Shown here: positions 1-5,531 of the stretch, piece by piece
Layout: every line of letters starts with the position of its first letter
Numbering within the stretch: position 1 is the stretch's first letter
NCBI GenBank assembly: GCA_002409445.1
Contig: DHNJ01000291.1
Location: 4,630 to 10,615 of the forward strand
Direction: 5' to 3'
Source of the DNA: Armatimonadetes bacterium UBA5419
GTDB lineage: Bacteria; Armatimonadota; UBA10988
DNA length: 5,986 nt
Notes under the pieces: generated by a model
What the model was told of the DNA's origin: nothing
The model's input: the letters and a program-made list of their open reading frames with translations, nothing else
Database searches by the model: none
Position numbers and translations under genes: made by a program

Positions 1-4
1 GCTG

Positions 5-53
5 CGGCCGAGTCTAAGGTCGCGGGCTGGCAGCCCGCGCCACATGGGGAGGA
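5..53. repeat. REP-like palindromic repeat, copy 1
   Basis: This is a 49-bp unit that recurs at 277-324. The aligned copies differ by four or five substitutions, three of them in the hairpin loop region, and a one-base indel. The core is a near-perfect palindrome at 21-39 (CGCGGGCT, loop GGC, AGCCCGCG). Conserved flanks are TCTAAGGT before it and GCCACATGGG after it. Conserved stems with variable loop bases resemble REP/BIME-type intergenic palindromes, but I cannot assign it to a named family. Confidence 0.75.
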
Positions 54-163
54 CCTGGGCGGCGGCACCCAGCGTATTGTCGGCGCATGGCCGGCACTGC
101 CGTGGAGTGCCCTGACCGTCGTCGCCCACGCTATCCGCGATGGAGGCGGCCACGCATTGTACC

Positions 164-180
164 GCCGCCGCTTCGGCGGC
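164..180. repeat. Short GC stem-loop
   Basis: A perfect 7-bp inverted repeat (GCCGCCG, three-base loop CTT, CGGCGGC) sits between the two palindromic repeats. It can also be drawn as a 5-bp stem closed by a C(TTCG)G tetraloop, which is a particularly stable RNA loop. No T-run follows on either strand, so it is at best a weak or factor-assisted terminator or a 3'-end stabiliser of the leftward operon transcript. It may also be chance in GC-rich DNA. Confidence 0.4.
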
Positions 181-276
181 AGGGGGTTGGAGCACCGACG
201 AACGATGCCGTCGAGGCGCCGGCGGTCCCTTTGGTGGTCGTCAGCTTTGTAGCCCAACTCGGCCTCTGCTTCGCTC

Positions 277-324
277 CGGCCGACTCTAAGGTCGCGGGCG
301 ATCAGCCCGCGCCACATGGGAGGA
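277..324. repeat. REP-like palindromic repeat, copy 2
   Basis: This is the second copy of the unit at 5-53, in the same orientation and offset by 272 bp. The stem arms CGCGGGC (293-299) and GCCCGCG (305-311) are unchanged from copy 1, while the loop differs (GATCA here). It begins about 30 bp past the kinase stop codon, so the leftward operon mRNA would carry this stem near its 3' end. There it could slow 3' exonucleases or mark the transcript end. The conserved TCTAAGGT and GCCACATGGG flanks show that the unit is larger than the hairpin alone. Confidence 0.75.
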
Positions 325-355
325 TTGGGGCGCCCGCGCGATTTCGCCGGCCGAA

Positions 356-1486
356 CTACACCCCCCGCGCCCGGTGGCGCCAGTGGAAGGTGCCGCGGTG
401 GCTGATGTCGCAGGGGAGGACGCGGACGCCGCGGAGGCGGTCGAGGGCGCGGACGACCCAGCCGACGGCGTCGGGCTCGCACAGCAGGGTGACCGTGCCG
501 CCCATGCCCGCGCCGTTCACGTTCGCCGCGCGCACGCCCAGGCCGCGGGCCATCGCCACGACGTCGCGCATGACCGGCAGGACCATGTTCGGCGCGAGCA
601 GGTGCTGGGCTTGCCAGGTCAGGTCGAGCGACTCGCAGAACGCGTCGAAGTCGCCCGCCGCCAGCGCCGCCTGCACGCCGGCCTCGGCGGCCGCGAGCAG
701 GTCGAAGGCTTCGATGCTGTCCGGATGCCGCTCGGCCAGGCGCTCGAAGACGACCTCGTGGGAGCGGTGGCTGCTGTGCGGGCGGCCGAAGTCGACGATG
801 ATCATGCCCAGGTCGAGCGTCGCCAGCAGCGCGTCGTCGACGGCCAGTTCGCGCATCTCCAGCGCCTCGCGGTCGCCCTCGAAGCGGGTGTGGTAGTTGG
901 CCACGCCGCCGTGGACGGCCGCGGCCTGGTCCTGGTAGCCGCAGCTCAGGCCGAGCAGGTGCGTCTCGGGCAGGCGTGCGGCGTGGACCAGTTCGAGCGG
1001 CGTCAGGTCGCGCCCGGCGGCCACGGCCAGCGCCTGGACGAGGGTCACGAGGACCGCGGCGGAGGTGCCCAGGCCGGTCGCGGCCGGGATGCCCTTGGCC
1101 GTGCAGCGCAGCTCGAGGCCGACGGGCGGCTGGGCGGCGTGGAGCAGGGCGCGGATGATCGCGTGGTCGTCGCGCGGGTCGGGCAGTCGCGCCAAGTCGG
1201 CGGCGCTCAGGTTGAGGTGGAGGTCGACGTCGGGGGCCTGGAGCACGAGGCGGTCGGGCCGTGTGCCGCGCCGCAGCGAGGTGCTGGCGCCGGCGGTCAG
1301 CGCGATGTTGGTGCAGTCGCCGCCGCCCGCCGTGGGCACGTCGCGCCAGCCCGAGAGCATCCAGCGCATGGGCGCGCGCACGGAGATGACCTCATCCGGC
1401 GCCAGGTCGAGCCCGGCGGTGAACAGCGGGTAGATGGCCGCGTAGCGTTCGGCCGGCGTCAGGAGCTGGGCGTGGTCGAGGCTCAC
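356..1486 (-). CDS. GHMP-family sugar kinase (HddA/fucokinase-like)
   Basis: This predicted 376-residue cytosolic kinase should transfer the ATP gamma-phosphate to a sugar or sugar phosphate; the substrate is not identified. All three GHMP motifs are visible: an N-terminal substrate-binding segment at about 36-60 (RAPMRWMLSG, then AGGGDCTN), the ATP-binding glycine/serine loop at 134-144 (PAATGLGTSAA), and motif 3 at about 322-330 (NVNGAGMGG). GYQDQ at 183-187 matches the GKQDQ signature of D-glycero-D-manno-heptose-7-phosphate kinase (HddA) and L-fucokinase-type enzymes, with D186 a likely catalytic or substrate-binding acid; the usual Lys is Tyr here. The start is a GTG whose last two bases lie inside the hemL stop (GTGA overlap, 1483-1486), which indicates translational coupling. 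No strong Shine-Dalgarno precedes it. The frame is open another 211 codons upstream inside hemL, but that part is not family-like. About 30 extra residues precede motif 1 compared with HddA. It could instead be another sugar-1-kinase; the fold is confident, the substrate is not. Confidence 0.88.
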   Translation of the reverse strand: MSLDHAQLLTPAERYAAIYPLFTAGLDLAPDEVISVRAPMRWMLSGWRDVPTAGGGDCTNIALTAGASTSLRRGTRPDRLVLQAPDVDLHLNLSAADLARLPDPRDDHAIIRALLHAAQPPVGLELRCTAKGIPAATGLGTSAAVLVTLVQALAVAAGRDLTPLELVHAARLPETHLLGLSCGYQDQAAAVHGGVANYHTRFEGDREALEMRELAVDDALLATLDLGMIIVDFGRPHSSHRSHEVVFERLAERHPDSIEAFDLLAAAEAGVQAALAAGDFDAFCESLDLTWQAQHLLAPNMVLPVMRDVVAMARGLGVRAANVNGAGMGGTVTLLCEPDAVGWVVRALDRLRGVRVLPCDISHRGTFHWRHRARGV

Positions 1487-2778
1487 TCCGCCGCCCCGGC
1501 GACCGCCAGGGCCTCCGCGACCGCGTCCAGGGTCGCCGTCAGCGCCGCATCGTCGTGGGCGAGGCTGGGGAACCAGGCCTCGAAGGCCGACGGCGGCGGG
1601 TAGACCCCGCGCTCGAGCAGCGCCCAGAAGAACCGGCCGTAGCGGGCGGTGTCGGTGGCCTTCGCGCTGGCGTAGTCGACGACCGGCTGGTCGGCGAAGA
1701 ACGGGGTCAGCATCGCGCCAGCCTGGTTGACCACGAGCGGCACACGGGCCGCCTCGGCGGCCCCGCGCAGCCCGTCGGCCAGGCGCGTGGCGATCGCCTC
1801 CAGCCGCGCGAACGCGCCGGGCTGCGCCAGGGCGTCGAGCGTGGCCAAGCCGGCGCTCGCGGCGACCGGGTTGCCGGCCAGCGTGCCCGCCTGGTAGACC
1901 GGCCCAGCCGGCGCGACCTGGTCCATCAGCTCGGCCCGGCCACCGTACGCGGCCAACGGGAAGCCGCCACCGATGACTTTGCCTAACATGGTTAGATCCG
2001 GCTGCACGCCGGCCCGCGCCTGCACGCCGCCGAGCGCGACGCGGAAGCCAGTCATCACCTCGTCGAAGACCAGCAGCGCGCCGTAGCGGTCGCACAGCGC
2101 GCGCAGCGCGCGCAGCCACGCGTCGCCGCGGTCGACGACGCCCATGTTGCCGGCGACCGGCTCGACCAGTACGGCCGCGATGTCGGCGGCGGGGTCGGCG
2201 AGGGTCGCCTCGACGGCGGCCAGGTCGCCATACGGCAGCGAGCGGGTCAGCGCGGCGAGCTCGGGCGGCACGCCGGGCGAGTCGGGCAGGCCGAGGGTGG
2301 CCACGCCGGAGCCGGCGGCGACCAGGAGGCTGTCCGCGTGGCCATGGTAGCAGCCGTCGAACTTGATGATTCCGCGCCGGCCGGTCGCGCCGCGGGCCAG
2401 GCGGACGACGGCCATGCCCGCCTCGGTGCCGGAGCAGACGAGGCGCACGCGTTCGAGGCTGGGCATCAGCTCGCGGATGCGCTCGGCGAGGGCGACCTCG
2501 GGCGGGGCGGGCGCGCCGAAGCTGGAGCCGTCGGCCAGGGCGCGGGTGGCGGCCTCGACGACGGTCAGCGGGGCGTGGCCGAGGACCAGCGGCCCCCAGC
2601 TCATGACGTAGTCGACGTAGCGCTGGCCGTCGACATCGGTCAGCCAGGCGCCGGCGCCGGAGGCAAAGAAACGCGGCTCGCCGCCGACGCCACGGAAGGC
2701 GCGTACGGGGCTGTTGACCCCGCCGGGCGAAACGTCCAGGGCGCGGCGCCAGAGCGCCGCGGAGCGCTGGTTGGTCAT
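1483..2778 (-). CDS. hemL: Glutamate-1-semialdehyde 2,1-aminomutase (HemL)
   Basis: HemL isomerises glutamate-1-semialdehyde to 5-aminolevulinate, the last step of the C5 route into heme, siroheme, cobalamin and other tetrapyrroles. It is a cytosolic PLP enzyme of the class III aminotransferase fold. The 431 residues match the usual length. Diagnostic segments are in order: SPGGVNSPVRAF at 17-28, SGTEA at 116-120 (PLP phosphate region), KFDGCYHGHAD at 139-149, the gating-loop segment AGSGVATLGLPDSPGVP around 155-171, FDEVMTGFR at 238-246 with the PLP-nitrogen Asp at 239, and LGKVIGGGFP at 265-274 with the Schiff-base Lys267. YQAGTLAGNP follows near 295-304. I chose ATG at 2778 because homology begins at MTNQRS; the frame is open 13 codons further up, but those overlap the TPR gene and look unrelated. 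A modest TAGG site overlapping the TPR stop lies about 10 bases upstream. It sits 10 bp after the TPR gene and overlaps the kinase by 4 bp, so it is the middle gene of an operon. HemA and GltX are not in the window. Confidence 0.97.
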   Translation of the reverse strand: MTNQRSAALWRRALDVSPGGVNSPVRAFRGVGGEPRFFASGAGAWLTDVDGQRYVDYVMSWGPLVLGHAPLTVVEAATRALADGSSFGAPAPPEVALAERIRELMPSLERVRLVCSGTEAGMAVVRLARGATGRRGIIKFDGCYHGHADSLLVAAGSGVATLGLPDSPGVPPELAALTRSLPYGDLAAVEATLADPAADIAAVLVEPVAGNMGVVDRGDAWLRALRALCDRYGALLVFDEVMTGFRVALGGVQARAGVQPDLTMLGKVIGGGFPLAAYGGRAELMDQVAPAGPVYQAGTLAGNPVAASAGLATLDALAQPGAFARLEAIATRLADGLRGAAEAARVPLVVNQAGAMLTPFFADQPVVDYASAKATDTARYGRFFWALLERGVYPPPSAFEAWFPSLAHDDAALTATLDAVAEALAVAGAAE

Positions 2779-2788
2779 AGTGATGTGC

Positions 2789-3415
2789 CTAGAACAGAAC
2801 CGACAGCAGGGCGACACACAAGGTCAGCAGGCCGAACAGGCTGATGATGCCGAGGCCGCAGCCCTTCTTCTTGGTTGCCTCGGCCTCGCGGCTCGCGCGG
2901 AAGGCCTCGGCCGCCGCGGCGACATCATCGGCCGGCGCGGCGCCGCCGGCGGGTTTGGCGGCACCGCCAGCGCCGCCGAAGGCGCTGAGGTCCATCGAGG
3001 TGATGTCGAGCCCCGCCAACCCACCGGGCAGCGCGGCGGAACTGCCGGACTTGATGACCTCGCTCGCGGCGTCCTGGGTCTGCTCCCAAGCGGCCTTGGC
3101 CTGCGGGTGCTGCGGGTTGTTCAGCAGCGCCACATGGAACATCGAGTGCGCCTCGCGCGCGCGGCCCAGCTTCATCAGGGCGACGCCAGCGAAGAAGGGA
3201 TAGTCGGCATTGGCGCCGTCCAGGTCGGAGGCCTTCTCGAACTCGCGCAGCGCATCCGCCCAGCGGTCGCGCTTGCCCCAGCACATGCCTAGATACATGT
3301 GCAGGTCGCCACGCTCCGGTTCCTGCTCGAGCCCCTGCCGCAGCAGCGGCATAGCCGCCTCATGATCGCCGGCCTTGTACAGTTCGATGCCCAGATCGGC
3401 GGGTGTCCGCGCCAT
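2789..3415 (-). CDS. Tail-anchored TPR-repeat protein
   Basis: This 208-residue protein has no enzymatic motif. Residues about 3-104 form three consecutive tetratricopeptide repeats (for example LGIELYKAGDHEAAMPLLRQ, then DLHMYLGMCWGKRDRWADAL, then YPFFAGVALMKLGRAREA), a protein-protein interaction scaffold. Residues about 118-180 are an Ala/Gly/Pro-rich linker with an acidic Ala-rich helix. KKK at 182-184 precedes a hydrophobic stretch at 186-208 that ends the chain, so it is most likely a C-terminal membrane anchor with the TPR domain in the cytoplasm. There is no N-terminal signal peptide. ATG at 3415 is chosen because GGAGGAG lies six bases upstream; the frame continues 21 codons further but those codons read back through the leader. 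It is the first gene of the leftward operon and is followed 10 bp later by hemL. The partner is unknown, and a membrane scaffold for the downstream enzymes is only a guess. Confidence 0.88.
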   Translation of the reverse strand: MARTPADLGIELYKAGDHEAAMPLLRQGLEQEPERGDLHMYLGMCWGKRDRWADALREFEKASDLDGANADYPFFAGVALMKLGRAREAHSMFHVALLNNPQHPQAKAAWEQTQDAASEVIKSGSSAALPGGLAGLDITSMDLSAFGGAGGAAKPAGGAAPADDVAAAAEAFRASREAEATKKKGCGLGIISLFGLLTLCVALLSVLF

Positions 3416-3421
3416 GTCAAT

Positions 3422-3428
3422 CTCCTCC
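3422..3428 (-). promoter_or_regulatory. Strong ribosome binding site of the TPR gene
   Basis: On the minus strand GGAGGAG is followed by six bases (ATTGAC) and ATG at 3415. This is the strongest Shine-Dalgarno match in the window, and it fixes the TPR start against an in-frame upstream ATG at 3478 that would lie within the promoter -10 region. Confidence 0.85.
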
Positions 3429-3449
3429 CACAACCAGCCTCGAACCCAC

Positions 3450-3470
3450 GTGCGCGCGCCCCGCACGCAC
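3450..3470 (-). promoter_or_regulatory. Stem-loop at the 5' end of the TPR-hemL-kinase leader
   Basis: Read on the minus strand, GTGCGTGC and GCGCGCAC pair over eight positions, including one G-U in RNA, around a five-base loop. The stem would begin within a base or two of the start point predicted from the -10 box. It leaves the Shine-Dalgarno at 3422-3428 free, so 5'-end stabilisation is more likely than translational blocking. A protein operator or chance in a GC-rich stretch are alternatives. Confidence 0.4.
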
Positions 3471-3477
3471 GCCCCCA

Positions 3478-3507
3478 AGTATAGGCGCGCGCGGGCACCG
3501 GCGTCAA
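3478..3507 (-). promoter_or_regulatory. Sigma-70-type promoter for the TPR-hemL-kinase operon
   Basis: On the minus strand TTGACG (3507-3502) is followed by an 18-base spacer and TATACT (3483-3478). Each hexamer matches the housekeeping consensus at five of six positions. The -35 box overlaps the TGA stop (3506-3504) of the upstream NamZ-like gene. Transcription would start near 3471, giving a leader of about 55 bases before the TPR ATG. An A/T-containing -10 box is conspicuous in this GC-rich sequence. No terminator is seen between the NamZ-like gene and this promoter, so read-through from the upstream block is also possible. Confidence 0.78.
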
Positions 3508-4622
3508 TCGGTCAGCGACAGCCCCGCCGCGCGGCAGCGGTCCTCGAACTCGGCGATGCCGGCGGGCCAGGTGGACCAGACGTCGTCGGCGGCGGCGGAG
3601 CCGGTGACCAGGGGGTCGACGAGGGAGGCGTCGTCGAAGCGGGCGCGCAGGGAGCCGGGCCAGATCTCGAAGTCGTCACCGCCGGTGGCGCGCAGGGCCT
3701 CGAGGATGTGCAAGCCGAGGCGGGGGCCGTCGAAGGTGTGGCGGTCGGTGATATGGAGTTGGACGCCGCCGCAAACCTTGCCTTGGTGCTTGCTGAAGGT
3801 CGGCACGAAGGCCGCCGGGCGGCAGACGACGCCGGGGAGGCCGCGCGCGTTGAGGTTGGCGGCCAACTCCCAGCCGTCGATACCCGGCATGCCGAGCAGC
3901 TCGAACGGTTTGGTCGTGCCGCGGCCCTCGCTGGCGTTGGTCGCCTCGAGCAGGACGGTGGCGGTGAAGGCCAGGGTGCTGTCGAGGGTCGGCAGGTTGG
4001 GCGAGGGGAGGACCCACATCAGGCCGGTCTCGTCGTACCAGGCGCTGCGCGGCGCGTCGCTGAGCGGGACGACCTCGAGATCGCCCTGCCAGCCCAGCTC
4101 GTGGATCGTCAGGCGCAGGTACTCGCCGTGGGTCAGGCCGATGCGCATGGGCACGGGGACGCGCGCGAAGCGGCCGCCGCCGACGTTGCCCTGGCGCACG
4201 AGGCCGCCGAGCGGGGTCGGCCGGTCGAGCAGGAGGAACGGCTTGCCCGCCTCGAAACAGGCCTCGAGGCAGCTGGTCAACGTCAGGATGTAGGTGTACG
4301 GACGGCTGCTGGCGTCTTGCAGACAGCCAACGAGCAGGTCGCAGTCGGCCAGCTGCTCGGCGTTCGGCTTGCGGTTGGCGCCGTAGAGGCTGTGGACGGG
4401 GACGCCGAGCCGCGGGTCGGTGGCGTCGGCGACGTGGTCGCCGGCCTGGGCGTCGCCCCAGATGCCGTGTTCGGGGGCGAATAGCGCGCTCAGCAGGCCG
4501 CGTTCGGCCAGCGCCATGGCCAGGTGGCCGACCTCGTCGACCCAGCCGGTGGGCCCGGTGACCAGGCCGACGCGCCGGCCGCCGATGGCCGTGACCAACC
4601 GCTCAAACGCTGCGACGCTCAT
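3504..4622 (-). CDS. NamZ/DUF1343-family exo-beta-N-acetylmuramidase-like protein
   Basis: Characterised members of this family (NamZ) cleave MurNAc from the non-reducing ends of peptidoglycan fragments. The 372 residues contain the family landmarks in order: RVGLVTGPTG at 17-26, FAPEHGIWGDAQAG at 48-61 with the conserved Glu51, SLYG at 78-81, LQDASSRPYTY at 101-111, LLDRPTPLGG at 131-140, GLTHGE at 162-167, PSPNLPT at 206-212, EATNASEGRGTTKPFE at 226-241 and PTFSKHQG at 274-281. Several positions differ from what I recall as typical: TNPTG is TGPTG, the Asp before the QD motif is Gly, DRPNP is DRPTP, and RHGMT is RIGLT. No signal peptide or lipobox is present (MSVAAFERLV), whereas many family members are secreted, so it may act in the cytosol on imported sugars. 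AGGAG lies seven bases before ATG at 4622, and the UlaG-like gene ends 18 bp upstream, suggesting one transcript. Family membership is secure; activity and substrate are not. Confidence 0.9.
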   Translation of the reverse strand: MSVAAFERLVTAIGGRRVGLVTGPTGWVDEVGHLAMALAERGLLSALFAPEHGIWGDAQAGDHVADATDPRLGVPVHSLYGANRKPNAEQLADCDLLVGCLQDASSRPYTYILTLTSCLEACFEAGKPFLLLDRPTPLGGLVRQGNVGGGRFARVPVPMRIGLTHGEYLRLTIHELGWQGDLEVVPLSDAPRSAWYDETGLMWVLPSPNLPTLDSTLAFTATVLLEATNASEGRGTTKPFELLGMPGIDGWELAANLNARGLPGVVCRPAAFVPTFSKHQGKVCGGVQLHITDRHTFDGPRLGLHILEALRATGGDDFEIWPGSLRARFDDASLVDPLVTGSAAADDVWSTWPAGIAEFEDRCRAAGLSLTD

Positions 4623-4640
4623 CTGCCTGCTCCTCTCGGC

Positions 4641-5489
4641 TTAGCGCTCGGCGTGCCAGCCGCCATGGACGATGACCCGCTGGCCGCCGGCGCCGACCCA
4701 GTAGCGCTGGTCAGGGTACTTGACCTCGTAGTAGCGGGTGAACTTGGTCGGGTCCTCGCGGTTGCCCTCGAACATGTCCCAGTGGGCGGGGCAGGCGAGG
4801 CCGACGGGCAACTGGCCGACCAGGTCGGCGGCCTCAGCGAAGCCCATGTTGCCGATGATGTTGCGCGCGTAGCGCTCGGCGTCGCGGCCGTTGATCGGCA
4901 CGAAGGCGACGTCGATCGGCAAGCGCGCGCGCAGCTCGGCCTGCAGGCCCTCCCACCAGACGGTGTCGCCGGCGTGGTAGCAACTGGTGCCGTGGCCGCG
5001 GATGATGTAGCCGAGGAACGGGTAGAGCCCATCGTCGGTGACCGAGAGGAACTCGTGGGCAGAGGGGATCGCCTCGACGGTCAGGCCGCCGACCTCGACA
5101 GTCTCGTAGGCGTTGATCGCGACCAGGCGGTCGGCGGGCACGCCGAGGTCGAGCATCCGCTGGCGGTGCGCGCGCGGGGCGACGAAGACGCCCTTGGTCT
5201 CGGCGGCCAGGCGGGGCACGGCCCAGGGGTCGATGTGGTCGCTGTGGTCGTGGGTGTGGAGGAAGACGTCGACCGCGTCGCACTCGGCGGGCGTGAGCAA
5301 CGGCGGCTTGCCGCGGCGGTCGCTGGGCTGCAGATAGGGGTCGACCATGGCGGTCACCTCCCCAAAGCGCAGCAAGTAGGTCAACTGCCCGAACCACCAG
5401 AAAGCGAACTGGCCCGGTTCGAGGTGGGTGCCGCGCAACGAATCGAGCAGCTCCTCGTGCCGGAGCGCAACGCTGGTAAGATCAGCCAT
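4641..5489 (-). CDS. UlaG-like metallo-beta-lactamase-fold hydrolase
   Basis: This 282-residue cytosolic metallohydrolase belongs to the COG2220/UlaG group, whose best-known member opens the lactone ring of L-ascorbate-6-phosphate. The metal-binding signature THDHSDHID covers 79-87 (His80, His82, Asp84, His85); further likely ligands are His145 in PSAHEF, Asp175 in YHAGDTVWW and His236 in PAHWDMF. The stretch PINGRDAERYARNIIGNMGF (198-217) followed by EAADL is a strong UlaG-type signature. Enterobacterial UlaG is about 350 residues, so this is a shorter relative. ATG at 5489 is chosen because AGGAG lies six bases upstream and homology starts soon after (WWFGQ at 31-35); the frame is open 68 codons further, but those would overlap the divergent hydrolase and look random. 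It is the first gene of a two-gene block with the NamZ-like gene. No ascorbate PTS or other ula genes are present, so a different lactone, ester or sugar phosphate is likely. Confidence 0.9.
   Translation of the reverse strand: MADLTSVALRHEELLDSLRGTHLEPGQFAFWWFGQLTYLLRFGEVTAMVDPYLQPSDRRGKPPLLTPAECDAVDVFLHTHDHSDHIDPWAVPRLAAETKGVFVAPRAHRQRMLDLGVPADRLVAINAYETVEVGGLTVEAIPSAHEFLSVTDDGLYPFLGYIIRGHGTSCYHAGDTVWWEGLQAELRARLPIDVAFVPINGRDAERYARNIIGNMGFAEAADLVGQLPVGLACPAHWDMFEGNREDPTKFTRYYEVKYPDQRYWVGAGGQRVIVHGGWHAER
5477..5482 (+). promoter_or_regulatory. Candidate extended -10 box for the rightward hydrolase
   Basis: TAAGAT is preceded by TGG (5474-5476), giving an extended -10 arrangement (TGn plus a 4/6 hexamer). 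No good -35 box lies 16-18 bases upstream, which extended -10 promoters can tolerate. Transcription would begin near 5489, inside the start of the oppositely directed UlaG-like gene, about 43 bases before the GTG. Confidence 0.3.
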
Positions 5490-5531
5490 GGCCTGCTCCT
5501 GCCGAGCAGCATACACCAGGAGAGCAGCCAG
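5490..5531. promoter_or_regulatory. 42-bp divergent intergenic region with inverted repeat
   Basis: This is the whole gap between two divergent genes, so their promoters and leaders must overlap or lie inside coding sequence. It holds the minus-strand AGGAG of the UlaG-like gene (5500-5496), the plus-strand AGGAG of the hydrolase, and a 6-bp inverted repeat CTGCTC/GAGCAG (5493-5498 and 5504-5509, five-base loop). A minus-strand TATGCT near 5513-5508 could be a -10 box for the UlaG-like gene, with only a poor -35 at long spacing. The inverted repeat overlaps that gene's ribosome binding site. Confidence 0.4.
5518..5522 (+). promoter_or_regulatory. Ribosome binding site setting the GTG start
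   Basis: AGGAG stands nine bases before the GTG at 5532. A second in-frame GTG at 5538 would be 15 bases away, too far for efficient initiation, so the site favours 5532. No ATG is available near the start of the conserved region. Confidence 0.65.

Larger units (their letters stand above)
1..355. other. Non-coding region with hairpin repeats
   Basis: I see no credible gene in these 355 bases. The only long open frame reading in from here (plus strand, from about 87) runs on antisense through the kinase gene, is rich in Arg, Pro and Ala, matches no family I recognise, and passes through one copy of the repeat, so it looks like a GC-rich artefact. The region lies downstream of the leftward operon ending at 356 and holds two copies of a palindromic repeat (5-53 and 277-324) and a separate stem-loop at 164-180. 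No stem is followed by a T-run in either direction, so no classical intrinsic terminator is evident. The gene to the left lies outside the window. Confidence 0.7.

Noticed and set aside
87..355. Possible small plus-strand gene starting near 87
   Set aside because: It has no ribosome binding site that I can see, a composition of Arg and Pro runs, and it runs through repeat copy 2 into antisense of the kinase.
1..355. CRISPR-like interpretation of the two repeats
   Set aside because: There are only two copies, spaced over 220 bp apart, with a non-uniform intervening sequence and no cas genes in the window.
374..1603. Long plus-strand open frame (409 codons) antisense to the kinase
   Set aside because: It is composed mainly of Ala, Gly, Val, Arg and Asp, has no recognisable domain, and exactly overlies a kinase with all GHMP motifs and the end of hemL. 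Long antisense frames are expected in high-GC genes with G/C third positions.
2096..2113. Tandem 9-bp duplication AGCGCGCGC inside hemL
   Set aside because: It encodes LRALRAL within a helix that has normal length and sequence compared with other HemL proteins, so it reflects codon bias rather than a functional repeat.
1487..2119. N-terminal extension of the kinase frame by 211 codons
   Set aside because: The extension lies entirely inside hemL, is Arg/Gly/Ala-rich and matches nothing in the GHMP family. The GTG in the GTGA overlap gives a normal protein length.
3375..4484. Long plus-strand open frame (369 codons) antisense to the NamZ-like gene
   Set aside because: It crosses the intergenic promoter and the TPR start and shows only Ala/Gly/Val/Glu-rich sequence without family motifs, whereas the minus strand encodes a clear DUF1343 protein.
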